From NCBI GenBank assembly GCA_000226015.1, contig JH152803.1, positions 90,310-121,317 on the forward strand: a stretch of DNA of 31,008 bases, given 5' to 3'. Shown one piece after another: positions 20,585 to 31,008 of the stretch (within the stretch, counting starts at the first letter, position 1; each line of letters begins with the position of its first letter). The notes beneath the pieces were generated by a model. It worked only from the letters and a program-made list of their open reading frames with translations. It was not told the DNA's origin and did not search any database. The stretch comes from Mnemiopsis leidyi (lineage: Eukaryota; Ctenophora; Tentaculata; Lobata; Bolinopsidae). A program made the position numbers and the translations under genes.

Positions 20585-23500
20585 TCACGTTCCTTTTGAG
20601 TCCACTGACAAATCTGCTCTTTCGTATATCTGAATATTTAAATATTAAGTTATTGGTCTAAAAGTTTCTGTCACTTAATAAACGCTCAAGACGCTAATTT
20701 ATTCTAAAACATACCCCTAGTTGGTAAGCTGAAAAGAAACAATGTTGCCAGAATATCAACATCCTTGTTGTTCTAAACTAAATTTTATATTTTACATTAA
20801 GACCAAAAATTGAACAAATCACAAGGAATGGCATTTTATTTACGTACTCAATATCACATAGACTAAGACTTAGTAACGAACCTGAATATATGACTCAGAG
20901 AGTGTAATCATCTGAGGTTGTAACTTCGTAACGTGGAGATCCTGTACATCAAACCACTGACCTGCACTGAAGTGTTGTACTGTAAATATTTTCCATAACA
21001 AACTGTAAGATACCGAAATATCTATTTCAAGGCGACCCACTTCTGGAGACAGCCAAAAATTGTAGATAACCTGATAGCTAAGAAATAACAGAAAATGGAA
21101 ATTCAATACAGCAATATCAAAATATTGAAAAAAGATGTGTGAGTTGATATGAGGACTTCTACCGAGTACCTAGCGAGATGAAGATGAGTTGAGTAAGTTC
21201 CGGTAGTCGGAGTACCGTCGTGACAAATGTTACTCAGCAAGTTGTACTCCGTGTTCGAGTACTTGTCTGCCACCGCAGTGTCGATAAACTCCGCCATGTC
21301 AAATGAGATGGGGAAGTTGACGATTGTCGGGTTTTTTTCCACGAAGAACCGGTTCTCTGTAAACCTGAGAAGTAGCTTTGTTTTTATGTTGTTATTGAGT
21401 GGAGTGAAGTTCACTTTAAATCAAAAACGAATATAAAATTTTCTGAAAGACTGTAATATAAACAAGACTGAAATATGAACAATACGTGTTTCTGTAATGA
21501 CAAAAAAGTATAATAACCAAGTATAGAAACCGAATTTTTAAAGAAAGCAATTTTCTGTATGACAAACCGTTTTATGGCCAGTATCAGGTATTTCGGCAGT
21601 TTAGTAATTTCAAATTTCTTGAGGTAGGTCGCATCATACGTCTTGTATTCGACTTCAGTCATGTTGTTGTACTTTTCTAGCAGCTTGTAAATCGGCACCT
21701 GGAATGTAGAAATTGTTAGAGAAAGTAAGAAAGTAAGAAGTCCATATGAGAAAAAAGTCAATTCGTGTCATAAAAAGATAAAAGCAAAGACACCAAAGTA
21801 AATATCAGATCTAAGTATTTCGCTTAAATCGAAGAGAAACATATAGACATGTAACTTAATACTTAGTTCCGTTCAAATATTTCAACAAAAAACAACAAAC
21901 TCCTAGCACATGTTAATTGTTACTGAACATCTTCATGATGCAGTACCTGAGGGATGATGTTGTGGTCTCCGTCCTCAGTAAAGAGGGGAGAAGAAGGGAG
22001 GTCCAGGGTGAGGTAGAGGAAGGAGGTGGTAGTGCTGGTGGTCTTGTACTTCTCCCCCACTCCCGACTCCCCGGGCGGCGGGACTCTCCTGCTGTGTACT
22101 GTCATCTCTCCTGGGTGGGCGTTAGATTGGGGCGGGCTACTTTCTCGGTGAGGCGTTATCAAGGGAATGGGCGTTATGTTTGGGTGAGCTACTTTCTCGG
22201 TGTGGTGATATTGAGGGAGTGGGGGTTAGGTTAGGGGAGGCTACTTTCTCAGTGTGGTGTTATCAAGGGAGTTGGCGTTAGATTGGGTTGGGCTTCTTTC
22301 TCAGTGTGGTGTTATAAAGGGAGATGCTCTGACTGAGAGAAACAGCCTAAACCGAAACTGGGATAAAGCATTTGCAAAGACTTTATAACAGTTTTGAGTA
22401 CCTTGGAAGGTGTCGAGCATAACGCTCCGTCTCTTAATCTTGGCACCAGTAAGTGTGTAATGGAGAGAGTTAAGCAACCATGACAGAAATGGAATAGGAT
22501 CACCCTGCAGGTTTTACTGGTTTCATTGCTTGAAGATAAGATAATTCAACAATGAACTCTATCGTACTAAAAAGTTTCTAAATTTTAATGAACGTTTCCA
22601 GTTAGTTGAAGGGGGATTACTAGCCTGTTTGGTGAACTGGAACTTTTTCTTGCTACAGATAACTACCGCTTGTAACATCTCATGAGGAGAGATGTGGGAT
22701 CTGAAATTCCTAGGATTCCACAACTTTCTCACGAGATCGCCAAACCTCTGTCAGAAAATTTTATAAAGATACAAAAAGAATGCAAAAAATGAAAACAATT
22801 TTGATAGCAATCGAACGGTTAAATATTTACTATAACTTTTAACTGAATCTAATATAACTTGATTCAAGTTCGCATAAAACATTCATCATCAACTTAAAAA
22901 CTGAAATAAAGAGATGAAATATCACCTGTACTAGCGGGTACATGATGCTACCAGGAGGTAGCTTGATTTTGGAGTAGTTCGTTTCGTCCAGGAAGAATTC
23001 TCTGACAGGGGTCACGTGACAGAGAGACATCAGGATCACGTTCATGTAGTCGTTAGCCTGGATTAGCATGACAGATTAGCATGATTAAGAGGACCAGTAG
23101 TGAGTAGTCACGAGGAGCCTATATTGGTCACACTACGAGTAAGTCTAGGTCACAATGACTTTGCTTAACAAAAGACCTTGTTTGTGGGTTTGTTACTCAA
23201 GTAAAACGCAAGGGATTAGGTGGAACCTTCGTGCCGAATTCACATCACTAGCCTCAAATTATTTGTATAATAGTAGTTGTTGAAAGTATTAAAACAAAAA
23301 GACCTTAACACCTTGACTACACTTAAGAAATGAGGGACTTTTGGGTTTACAATTTTACCTTGATATTGTTGAGACCCTGGATACCCTGATAGTAAGACGT
23401 GCCATCCAGAGCGCGACAAATCTTGTGTGTACGTCTCAGGGATTTTATCTGATTGAATTTGAGTTCATGTTGTTTGAGCACTTCAATAAATCAGATCCTT

Positions 23501-24729
23501 TATCCATGCAAAAAAAGCTTGTAGATCTTTGATATGGCCGAACAAAAATTCTTGAAATCTTAAAATTACCTCATCTTTCGTAAATGTGGGCTTCAACACG
23601 TATTTTATGTCCTCCAACGTAGCATCAATAATCTCATAGTTGTCCGGTAGACAGTAAAATTTCAGTGTATGAAGATTTAGAAATACGTGATGGTCGTTAT
23701 GTACACTGTGAGTATTCGCATGTGTGTTTTTCCCACGACCTAGAAATTTGTGTTTTTTAAGATTATTTGAAAATCACTAAGGAAAGGCATCGATAAGAAC
23801 ATTAAAATCGATGAAGGAATACGATGAGTGTACATGATTAAATAGGATATGGGATAATAATTAATTGTTTGCCACAAGTTTGCTCAAGGGCATTATATTG
23901 CAACGTCAAATATTTTGTCAAGCCAATATAATCGCACTAAAACTAACCTTGAAAGTATTTTCCGCAAACAAGACATGCGTACACATTGAGGTTGGAGAGT
24001 GATATGGAACAGACCTGCAACAAATACCGTTACAATTTTTGAACAAATACCGTTACAACTTTAGAACAACCATACGTTAAAATTGAAATGTTTCTTATGT
24101 TATTAGTGTTCTCTTAATTTAAAGATACCCTTAATTAATTTCATGATTTTCTTAATCAAATTTCAAGATACACTTAATTAAATTTCAAGATTCTCTTAAC
24201 TAATTTCTCTTAATTAATACAAAGTTTGATAGCTTAATCTTAGATCTGTCATACCTTCTCGAAGTCAAAATCAAGGATTGACCTCTGAATAGTGTCAAGG
24301 TAGGGGCAGTGTTTCGACTTCCACACTCGTTCCTGGGCTGAGATTACTGGCTTCTTCTCTTCCCCGTCGTCTTCGTCAACATAATCATCATCACTATTAT
24401 ACTCTATCTACGGTAGTACAGTTAAGTTAGTTGAGGTATAGAACATAACTCAAATCAAAAGGAAACTTCAGAGAGGGGGATGAATGACATACCAACTGGT
24501 ATGGCCAACAGTGCAAACAGAAATTCGAACTGATGACTGTAGACATGGAGTTCCCTTAAAAAAACAAAACTCAACTTGATTGAAATCAACATACCTTGAC
24601 ACCATCTGATTTTAAAGGTTCAGTTTTTACTGTAACTGTCACTGAATCGTCTGGCTCAATTTTTATTGTAGGCTTTTCTTCTACATTATCTGAAAAATTC
24701 CATGATTTTGGCATCTGTCTTGTTGACAT
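20585..24729 (-). CDS. USP39: U4/U6.U5 tri-snRNP-associated protein USP39 (SAD1 homologue)
   Basis: Thirteen coding exons: 24729-24595, 24407-24255, 24014-23948, 23739-23570, 23448-23359, 23057-22926, 22747-22625, 22504-22402, 22110-21947, 21698-21568, 21364-21170, 20966-20882 and 20629-20585. All phases close; the product has 530 residues (human 565). An acidic N-terminus is followed by a UBP zinc finger (HCPYLDTIQ, then VYACLVCGKYFQG) and an inactive ubiquitin-hydrolase fold with NNIK, ANDYMNV, FLSWLLNSLH, YLTLDLP, VEKNPTIVNFP and PQMITLSESYIQ. The nucleophile Cys is Asp (ANDY in place of NTCY) and the His of the GHY motif is Thr (GTY), as expected of this pseudo-deubiquitinase. It supports tri-snRNP assembly and splicing in the nucleus. 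The intron at 22624-22505 has a GC donor. A 5' UTR segment (24756-24730) begins at an acceptor, CCTTGCAG. Confidence 0.96.
22117..22324. repeat. 52-bp tandem array abutting a USP39 acceptor
   Basis: Four units of about 52 bp start at 22117, 22169, 22221 and 22273. Each carries a GGCGTTAGATTGGG-like start and CTACTTTCTC(A/G)GTG in the middle. The exon 22110-21947 begins only six bases from the array, and the last unit provides the pyrimidine-rich part of its 3' splice site on the minus strand (AACGCCCACCCAG). Sequence divergence between units suggests some age. Confidence 0.85.
24019..24222. repeat. Short tandem repeats filling a USP39 intron
   Basis: Two near-identical 23-bp units (24019-24041 and 24042-24064, each opening AACAAATACCGTTACAA), and a decayed third, lie directly against the acceptor of the USP39 exon 24014-23948. 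Further along, 24120-24222 holds about four looser copies of a TTCAAGATACACTTAATTAA-like unit, ending some 30 bp from the other splice site. Confidence 0.7.
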
Positions 24730-24756
24730 GGAGTTAACAATAGTCGCAAGAGCACC

Positions 24757-27070
24757 CTGCAAGGAATAACTAGATTATTTTGAGTTGACGTTTTTGAACT
24801 TGAAGCCTAAAATAGCTAATTACCTTCATTTGCCTCAGAGTCAAGCTTTAGACGTTTTGCCGAAGTCATCACTGACTAGCAGAATATTAAGTTAATGCAT
24901 TTAAGAACACACCAACCGAAAGAATTGTGAACAGAAATTATTTTAACAGTAATATTCTTTCAAATTTAGAATGAGAAGTTTGCAGTTGTGGCTTGCATTT
25001 AAATCAACATTTAACATTATATTATTCTTAGAGGAAAAATCAATTTTCAACCAATTTGTATATTTGGTAACATAACATGAGCATTTGATAATTTAAGTTC
25101 TCTTCAAATAATCATTAATGACCACTAGTGTGTTCATGCAAAAAATATTAAGGGAAAATTTGATTCTTTAACAAGTCAGTTGTGTACAAACATTTTATAC
25201 CCAAGCCAGTTAACATAGAAAAATGCTAGAGCAGCTGGGGCCAAAACAGGAGGAAAAATAGAATAGTAGCACAGGGAAGATGATACATCTGATGAGCAGT
25301 ATGAAAATACTAGAGATAGCCAAAATGTGAACCCGAATAGGAGAACAGCTTGTCTTGAATACTCTCTGAAATATTAATTCTTGAAACCCTACAGTGAAAG
25401 CAGATAATGTACCAAAACTGTTCTTGTAAACATAATACATTATTGAATCGAATAAGTATTTAGATTTTTCTGGCAAAATTGTAATGGTACATTTTCACAA
25501 GACTTGTTGAAGTATTTAAAACACTAATTTTATATGTCATTTATTGAGTGAAAACTGCATTCATGAAACTATTCACAATTCATAGACACGCAACGAAATG
25601 TGCATGAATTTGGTCGATTTCAATAGCACATGTCAGATGATTGGATCAGTTTTATATATAAATTAAATAATCTAGTGAAAATGAGTGGTTACAATCAGTA
25701 AATTAGCAGTAAAATTCATGATTTTTACTAAAACAATTGCACATTTACAAAATTATTTTTATTGGTTGATTAGTAAGAAATTACCAACAATTACCAATAA
25801 CAATTTTACTACGAATTATTGCATATATCTGTGGCCAGTCTTTTCGAGTTAACTATCACTGATGTATCATACAAGACAGGCAGGTTGATTGCAAGATTAT
25901 TGCCTATAACTTAATTGCCAATTTTACGGATTGCGAACCCTAGTGCCTGGCCAAAGACTGCAAAAGGACCTAACTGTAGATACTTATGATTTGACACTTA
26001 TAATACTCACAATGATACTTTGTTCATCTTTATGCCAGTTAATCTTGTAGCTGACTTTTATTTCCCATGATGATTTTGATCAACATTGACCCATATCATT
26101 TGTTAGCATGCTGCGGGCAATAATAAGTCAACCAGTAAACAGGGGCAATATTGTCACAAAAGTTTCAAAAGTATTTGGCAGTGGAGTTTTATTTCAACTG
26201 CACTGTTACTCTTCAACTGAGATCAATAGTGCTAAAAAGAAAAGCAAACTAAAATGGGAGTGAAACATGACAGTGAAAGAGGTTTAGAGCAATTTAATAT
26301 GATCATGGCTCAAAAGCACCATAAAGCACTTGAAATCTATTTTCACCCTGTATCGACATGATTAAGTCATCATAGGGATTATAATCACAAAGATCCATCA
26401 AATAAAATCAGTTCTTTCATTCCAACAACCACAAAGCAAAGGTCGATGCTCATAATTACTCACTCAGATTACCAGTCAGTCAAACATAATGGCAGTCATT
26501 AAGATCTAGCATCTAGCCATCCATGTAGCAAGACCAACTGGTTTTAAAACCATTCAAATTTTCTTAATTCAACGAATTGAAACTTTTATTGAAGAATATT
26601 TCATGACAAAATGAAACAATTAATAGTATTCTACCGGGAGCTGTGTGGCTATATTGACGGTCCCCTTGGAAGCAAAAACTGAGTCCCCAGGCAAAAGGCA
26701 TTTTGTATTTTGTTGCACCTGTACCCAGGCTTTTACAGTTATACTGAAGGGGCTCCTGGAGACCCTCCTCATTCAACCTCTCATAATTGAATTTAGACTT
26801 GCTGCGCCACACTCGAAGACCAAGGTGTACAGGGCAATTACACATATTTAATTGCTAACACTTAAAAGCACAACATTTCAGCAATCTGCATTATATGAGG
26901 TGGCCAGGATGTCCAGGGCAACTTGGTGATGCACATTCCTAAAACACTAAATTTCACGCACGTGGGCACAGTCACTTCCTTGTAGACTTACTTCCCTCTG
27001 CTCAGTACTGCATTGTGATATTTTACAGTTAAGGGGACCTCATTCTTTGTTGGTTTGCAGGAGATGGCTG
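24757..27070. other. Long gene-poor stretch upstream of USP39
   Basis: The stretch is AT-rich and mostly without open frames of note. A part near 26630-26840 is GC-richer with frames on both strands (minus-strand GLRVWRSKSKFNYERLNEEG); it looks like part of a dispersed repeat, but I cannot name it. The USP39 promoter or an upstream non-coding exon may lie near 24757-25100. Confidence 0.4.
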
Positions 27071-27112
27071 TTGCGATGATACCCAACTCTTGCAGCTCAA
27101 AGCTGAACAAGA
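27071..27112 (+). repeat. Decayed solo end of the TGTCGCGGTGATACCC element
   Basis: TTGCGATGATACCCAACTCT followed by GCAGCTCAAAGCTGAAC matches the end and subterminal part at 29703-29743 with several changes. It shows that the element family had dispersed copies. Confidence 0.55.
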
Positions 27113-27575
27113 ACATTTGGTTAATATTGTATAAGAAAACTATGAATAATCTCTAGCACATAAATTATTGGCACAGTAACAAAATGACATACTACAGTAC
27201 TTTCTATGAAACAGCCAGTAGACCTCCCCTTTATAATCACTTACTGATGTGTAAACAATAAACATCAAACCATTTGACATAGGTAGCACACTAAATTAAA
27301 ATTAACCTTAAAGCTTAGATGAGTTAGATAAAATTGTTTCTCAAAGCTCAGTGCAAGCCCGTCGCATATATTTGCCTAGACATGATTTTTTAGAGTGCCC
27401 CAAGGGGATTTATATATTTTTTATCTAAAACTTTTCAAAATTTACAGAACAGCAATGATATAAAGTAAGATAAATTTTCCATGAAAAATGCTACCATCTG
27501 TAAATTATGACGGGAAGGGCACATTTATCACTGATCAACAGATCACTCAAAGCATAATCACACAAAACGCAACTC
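27113..27575. other. Spacer, nothing recognised
   Basis: This is AT-rich, low-information sequence between a decayed element end and the ORF1 pseudogene. Confidence 0.4.
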
Positions 27576-28491
27576 TTAGTTATCAGCCTTCACTATTTTG
27601 CCCTTCCGTATGAAATATCGTCCAGATGGAACACTTGATCGCCTCTGCTTCAGTTCATTCACAAGTTTTTGTCGACTGATATGCTCTTCTAGTTCTGGGG
27701 TTCTGTTAGGCAAATATAGACTGTCTTAAAGCCTTCTATCTCCCTGAGTCGCTTAGCCTTTCTCGAAATCTGATAGACGACGTCTGTACTGTATAGTGTA
27801 TACACTGAATATAATAGGTCTCTTTGTGTCGGCATTAGTGACAAGCTGTCCGATTCTTCTGCATCCTCTTATTCGGGGCTTTTCCTCTAGCTGTTCAAGG
27901 ATCGTGGTAACTTTTTAAGTGACACACTCACTCGCATCCTCATCAACACCAAAAACAAGAACTTCTTTGGTACGGTCCTCTTCTTTGGTGATCTTCTGAA
28001 CAGCTGTAGCGATGTTTTTCGGAGAGAGAGCAGTTGTACAGCTTTGTTGGAGGACTGACGAGTAAGATTTCAGCTCCTTCTCTACAGTTTGACTCACAAC
28101 ACCTAACTCTCTGTCCTTCTTACTGATCAATTTCTCCTGCAGTTCAATCACAGTCCTCTGATCACTTATCTTGTCTTCCTGCAGTTGCTCAACAGTTTTT
28201 CTAGCTGAAGACATAAGCAGTAGACAACACTGCTCTAGCAGAATAATTGCCGTATGTAACCACTCAGCCATCTGGGCCTTAACGACAGTGTTTTTATTAA
28301 GCATTTCAGAAGAAAATTTTTGGACATCATCACAGCCATAAACCATAAACTCTACAAATATCACTGAACATAGAACCACAAGCTTTGTTCAACTCCCGCA
28401 AATCGCCTTCACCAAAATGATTATCTGTTCCAATACCAGTTTCTTCAAAAATTTCCTCCAAATACTTCTTGGCCTGATACTGAACAGCCAT
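27576..28491 (-). pseudogene. Decayed LINE-type ORF1
   Basis: Reading from an ATG at 28491, the frame encodes MAVQYQAKKYLEEIFEETG and an N-terminal helical part. After a frameshift near 28335 it continues as a long coiled coil (KTVEQLQEDKISDQRTVIEL and onward), then EVLVFGVDEDASE. After further shifts near 27915, 27800 and 27725 come RGCRRIGQLVTNADTKRPI and a basic end, RRSSVPSGRYFIRKGKIVK. Coiled coil, then a V-FGV strand, then R-IG and RPI blocks, is the layout of ORF1-like proteins of non-LTR retrotransposons, RNA-binding chaperones of the element. At least three to four frame breaks make it non-functional. The matching RT region is not adjacent. Confidence 0.65.
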
Positions 28492-28690
28492 GATAGTATG
28501 TACAGTCCGCTTGTATAGCTGATGTCACACAGTAACAGGATAATACGCTCAGCGTGTAGTTATCAAGCAGAGATAAGAGAGCAACTTAATTGCAACGAAA
28601 GATAAAATGCAAATACACACAATTCATTTTCTTTTTTCAAATTTTTAATATACATATATTCTGTAATAATAAACATTATAGATGTAAACA
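28492..28690. other. Spacer between retroelement remnants
   Basis: This short AT-rich segment contains ATATACATATATT-type sequence; no feature is supported. Confidence 0.4.
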
Positions 28691-29701
28691 TTGACCGAGG
28701 GTTACTCGGTCCCCACTCCCCAATCAATCAGACCAATCATATCGGGAACCAGATGCCCACTCAAAAGAAATGCAGCATTTGTCCACAAACTACTCGAACC
28801 ATTCCCGAAAAAGGTGGGCAGTTACGTCAAGCTAAAGCTACCACAAACTGTCAAACCAGGGACAGAACTCATTGCAGCCTCGATATTAAGGATCTATACT
28901 GACTGACCGCCACAAAGCGTTATGTTTATCTATGATATGTTTTGATGTAAAAATAAACCTAAATTTAAATGTCTGTTCTTCGTTCTGTTTAACATTTTCA
29001 CCCAAACTCCAGGAAAGAAGCCCTTATATACACCAACATTGACATCAACCTCGGCATTAGAGCGGTAAAATACTACATGGACAAACATCCTGAACTGACC
29101 CACAACAAACTTGGTAAACACTACATCTTATGATCACTCCAAACACTCCAAGAAAACATACTATATGAACAGGAAAATGGATGTGCCATGGAAAGAGATT
29201 ACGGGCCAACATGGGCAAGTAGGCTACCTTGAAGAGACCCCCAAATAAAACGGCACTAGCCGGTAGAAATTGCTGAGAAGTTTGAAATAGATTATGAACG
29301 ACTTCAAGATGACACTCTATTCTACTTGTAAACGAACATGGCATGAACAAGAGTCTGATCTTCGAGCTGTTCAACAATCTTCACCTCCAACTCGAATTCA
29401 CTTCAGACAACCCAGAGACAGAACTCCCTTTCCTAGACATCTTAATCATGATAGAAGGCACTAAAATTTAAACACGAGAAAACGGACTCCTTTAATTACC
29501 TACTCTTTGGGAGCAACCATGGTACACAAAGCTAAAGTTGAACATCCCGTACTCCCTCGCACGACGTATCATGGTAAAGAAAAAAACACAACACACAAAA
29601 ACACAGCTACCTACAACTACAAAAAAGACTAATAGCCAAAAAGTACCCCTGACAGCTAATAAAAAATCAAAATCAACACAAAAACAATTTATCATCCAAT
29701 C
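28691..29701 (+). mobile_element. Decayed Penelope-like retroelement
   Basis: Fragments in the order of a Penelope-like reverse transcriptase are visible in shifting frames. SIRPIISGTRCPLKRNAAFV is near 28720, SYVKLKLPQTVKPGTELIAA follows, and YTNIDINLGIRAVKYYMDKH lies near 29030. ETELPFLDILIMIEGTKI is near 29418, LNIPYSLARRIM near 29535 and LQKRLIAKKYP near 29620. Several in-frame stops and frameshifts interrupt it and the catalytic YxDD part is not recognisable. The coding remnant ends where the inverted-repeat element starts at 29703, so that element probably inserted into it. Confidence 0.7.
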
Positions 29702-29702
29702 A

Positions 29703-30610
29703 TGTCGCGGTGATACCCGATTCTCCCAGCTCAAAGCTGAACGAGATCGTTTCGTCAGAACGGTAGACGGATATAATCTCGCGTCGTCAACATCCAATTA
29801 GGAGTCTCTTGTCGCGGAGATACCCAACTCTCGTTTGAACGGTAAACGGATATAATCTCTATTGTCTGATTTTGTTCCACCCTCATTCGAGAAGCGAATC
29901 CTAAAATAAAATGACCGGAGAATGCACGCGCTACTGTACCAACAACGTGAGGCTACGGATGTAAATTGATATTAACCTACCAGCGCAATTCAACGCCCTG
30001 TAAACTGTCACGGCTACCACTCGTTAAACTAGACGTTTCCTAGTTCTGCTAGGCCACGATTGACAAGATGAATAAATATCCGTCTACCGTTCTAACGTGA
30101 GTCGGGTATCACTGCGACAACAGACAAGGCCACGAAGCGGTTGCATCCAGCGCGCAATCTGAAACGTACAACGTCGTGGCGGAGCAGCCATCACGCGCTT
30201 TTACTGTTTTTCAGCTGCAGCCTGGCGACCGCGACATTTGACGAGATTTTATCCGTCTAACGTTCTAACGCTTTAGCTGCGTGAGTCGGGTATCACCGCG
30301 ACAACCGCGACATATGAATTTTGAAAAACAGCGAAATGTGCATCGCCTGTCATGGCTACAGAACCATTGCGCATATTAAAATTGACCTTAACCAGGTGCT
30401 TACGCACGCTATACGCGTGGCTAGGCGCCCAAGGCCTAGACTGCCTCCGGCGTGCGCGAACAGCGAAGCGGCAGCAGGGCTATACAACGTGTAGCAAAAG
30501 CGCACGGCGTCGCGGCGTGGGTTGTCGAGATGTTACCCGACCCGCGCGCGGCTCGCAGTTTTCTGCTCTCCTCGCGTTTCGTTAGAACGTAAGACGGATA
30601 TCATCTCGTC
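29703..30610. mobile_element. Cluster of terminal-inverted-repeat elements (TGTCGCGGTGATACCCGA ends)
   Basis: The end TGTCGCGGTGATACCCGA (29703-29720) recurs inverted, exact over these 18 bases, at 30286-30303. Further copies with changes are direct at 29810-29859 and at 30523-30540, and inverted at 30076-30119. Most carry a second motif some 20-40 bp inside, GAACGGTAGACGGATATAAT or its complement. The interior is CpG-rich and has no coding capacity, unlike the rest of the window. The pattern suggests nested non-autonomous DNA transposons. No target duplication is clear. Confidence 0.72.
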
Positions 30611-30854
30611 AAGGCGTGGGTCACAACGTGAGACAATTTTGAGTTACGTTTGTAAAGCCAACATAGCCTTTTGGCTCATGCTGCGCGTGCCCTTGATAAG
30701 CCAACAGTCCATAGTCCTGTGGTTCGTGCTGGCCCTGCTAAGCCCAATAAATCTTAACCCTGTGGCTTGCGCTGTACGCGCTTTATCGGGACGCACTTGT
30801 TACTTACTTCGTTACTTCGTTGAGTTTATCATGTAGGTGAAAGGCCATCATATG
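30611..30854. other. GC-rich segment between elements
   Basis: The segment is compositionally like the neighbouring inverted-repeat elements and may belong to one. No gene is recognised. Confidence 0.35.
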
Positions 30855-31007
30855 TCACAACCGCCTGGCTCCTGCCCAGTCTAACAGAGAGTTAGAATTT
30901 GCGCAGGAGTATCCCCGTACAGGTGGGTTATCTGGAAATGTAGCAAGGAATTGGGAGAGTTTTTCCTTGAATGTTTGGAATGTTCTGAGCGACTTGATTT
31001 CTGCAGG
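30855..31007 (-). mobile_element. C-terminal end of a LINE ORF2
   Basis: On the minus strand an open frame enters from the window edge and reads LPAEIKSLRTFQTFKEKLSQ, later NSNSLLDWAGARRL, then stops at 30855. The pattern LPxxI+, a Phe-rich FK..L block, and N-N/S-SLLDW is the usual C-terminus of CR1-like or related LINE reverse transcriptases. The rest of the element would lie to the right of the window. Confidence 0.7.
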
Positions 31008-31008
31008 C

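Noticed and set aside
20490-20640. Alternative USP39 ending with an Arg/Glu-rich tail (QWTQKEREEKEDRATRRG)
   Set aside because: Phase from the preceding exon selects the other frame, IYERADLSVDSKGT, which matches the family's usual ending.
21917-22234. Plus-strand 105-residue ORF
   Set aside because: It is a shadow of a USP39 exon and the 52-bp array.
25210-25476. Minus-strand 88-residue hydrophobic ORF
   Set aside because: There is no splice context, neighbour support or recognisable family; it is probably chance.
26564-26851. ORFs on both strands
   Set aside because: Overlapping frames in a GC-richer patch are more likely a dispersed repeat than a gene.
28930-29377. Minus-strand ORFs
   Set aside because: They are antisense to Penelope-like coding remnants.
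30352-30836. Plus-strand ORFs in CpG-rich DNA
   Set aside because: GC-rich sequence has few stops, and they fall inside or next to inverted-repeat elements.

Overview
The window is nuclear DNA from an invertebrate animal. It is AT-rich, and its protein-coding genes are split by short GT-AG introns. The genes are of animal type (MED24, USP39, PEX6), and there are decayed LINE and Penelope-like retroelements and small inverted-repeat elements. I cannot fix the phylum; a cnidarian or similar early-branching animal would fit. All exon boundaries were placed by eye, using homology, splice motifs and reading-frame phase. Wherever I give an exon chain, the phases close unless stated.

Layout. 1-4612 (+): two tandem genes of the N-formylglutamate amidohydrolase family; the first lacks its 5' exon, the second is complete with a signal peptide. 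5638-5890 (+): a possible two-exon gene for a 63-residue membrane protein. 6830-12309 (-): MED24, a Mediator tail subunit, with ten exons found and the C-terminal part not found. 12310-12569: a short shared 5' region. 12570-14520 (+): a complete four-exon EXD2-like 3'-5' exonuclease gene. 15034-15834 (+): a broken LINE reverse transcriptase piece with a 10-N gap. 16254-18607 (-): PEX6, a peroxisomal AAA ATPase. 19081-19875 (-): a three-exon gene for a 96-residue coiled-coil protein, possibly MED9-like. 20585-24729 (-): USP39, a spliceosomal pseudo-deubiquitinase, complete in 13 coding exons. 24757-31008: gene-poor, with a decayed LINE-type ORF1 (-), a decayed Penelope-like element (+), a cluster of terminal-inverted-repeat elements and a LINE 3' end (-).

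The most unusual signal is that tandem repeats in this window repeatedly sit flush against splice sites, in at least four unrelated genes. In the first amidohydrolase gene one array consists of copies of the 3' splice junction itself (AG plus the first exon bases) and another begins exactly at a 5' splice site. The paralogue has a separate, differently sized amplification of the same 3' junction. The coiled-coil gene has a duplicated 5' splice junction, USP39 has arrays abutting two acceptors, and MED24 has an array starting just after a donor. This suggests a recurrent process of splice-junction duplication.

Apart from the two paralogous amidohydrolases, the genes are not an obvious pathway: they are housekeeping functions (transcription, splicing, peroxisome import, nucleic acid turnover) placed side by side. 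MED24 and the exonuclease gene are divergent and may share a promoter. USP39, the coiled-coil gene and PEX6 lie in the same orientation, and several genes carry an acceptor-like sequence just upstream of the start codon.
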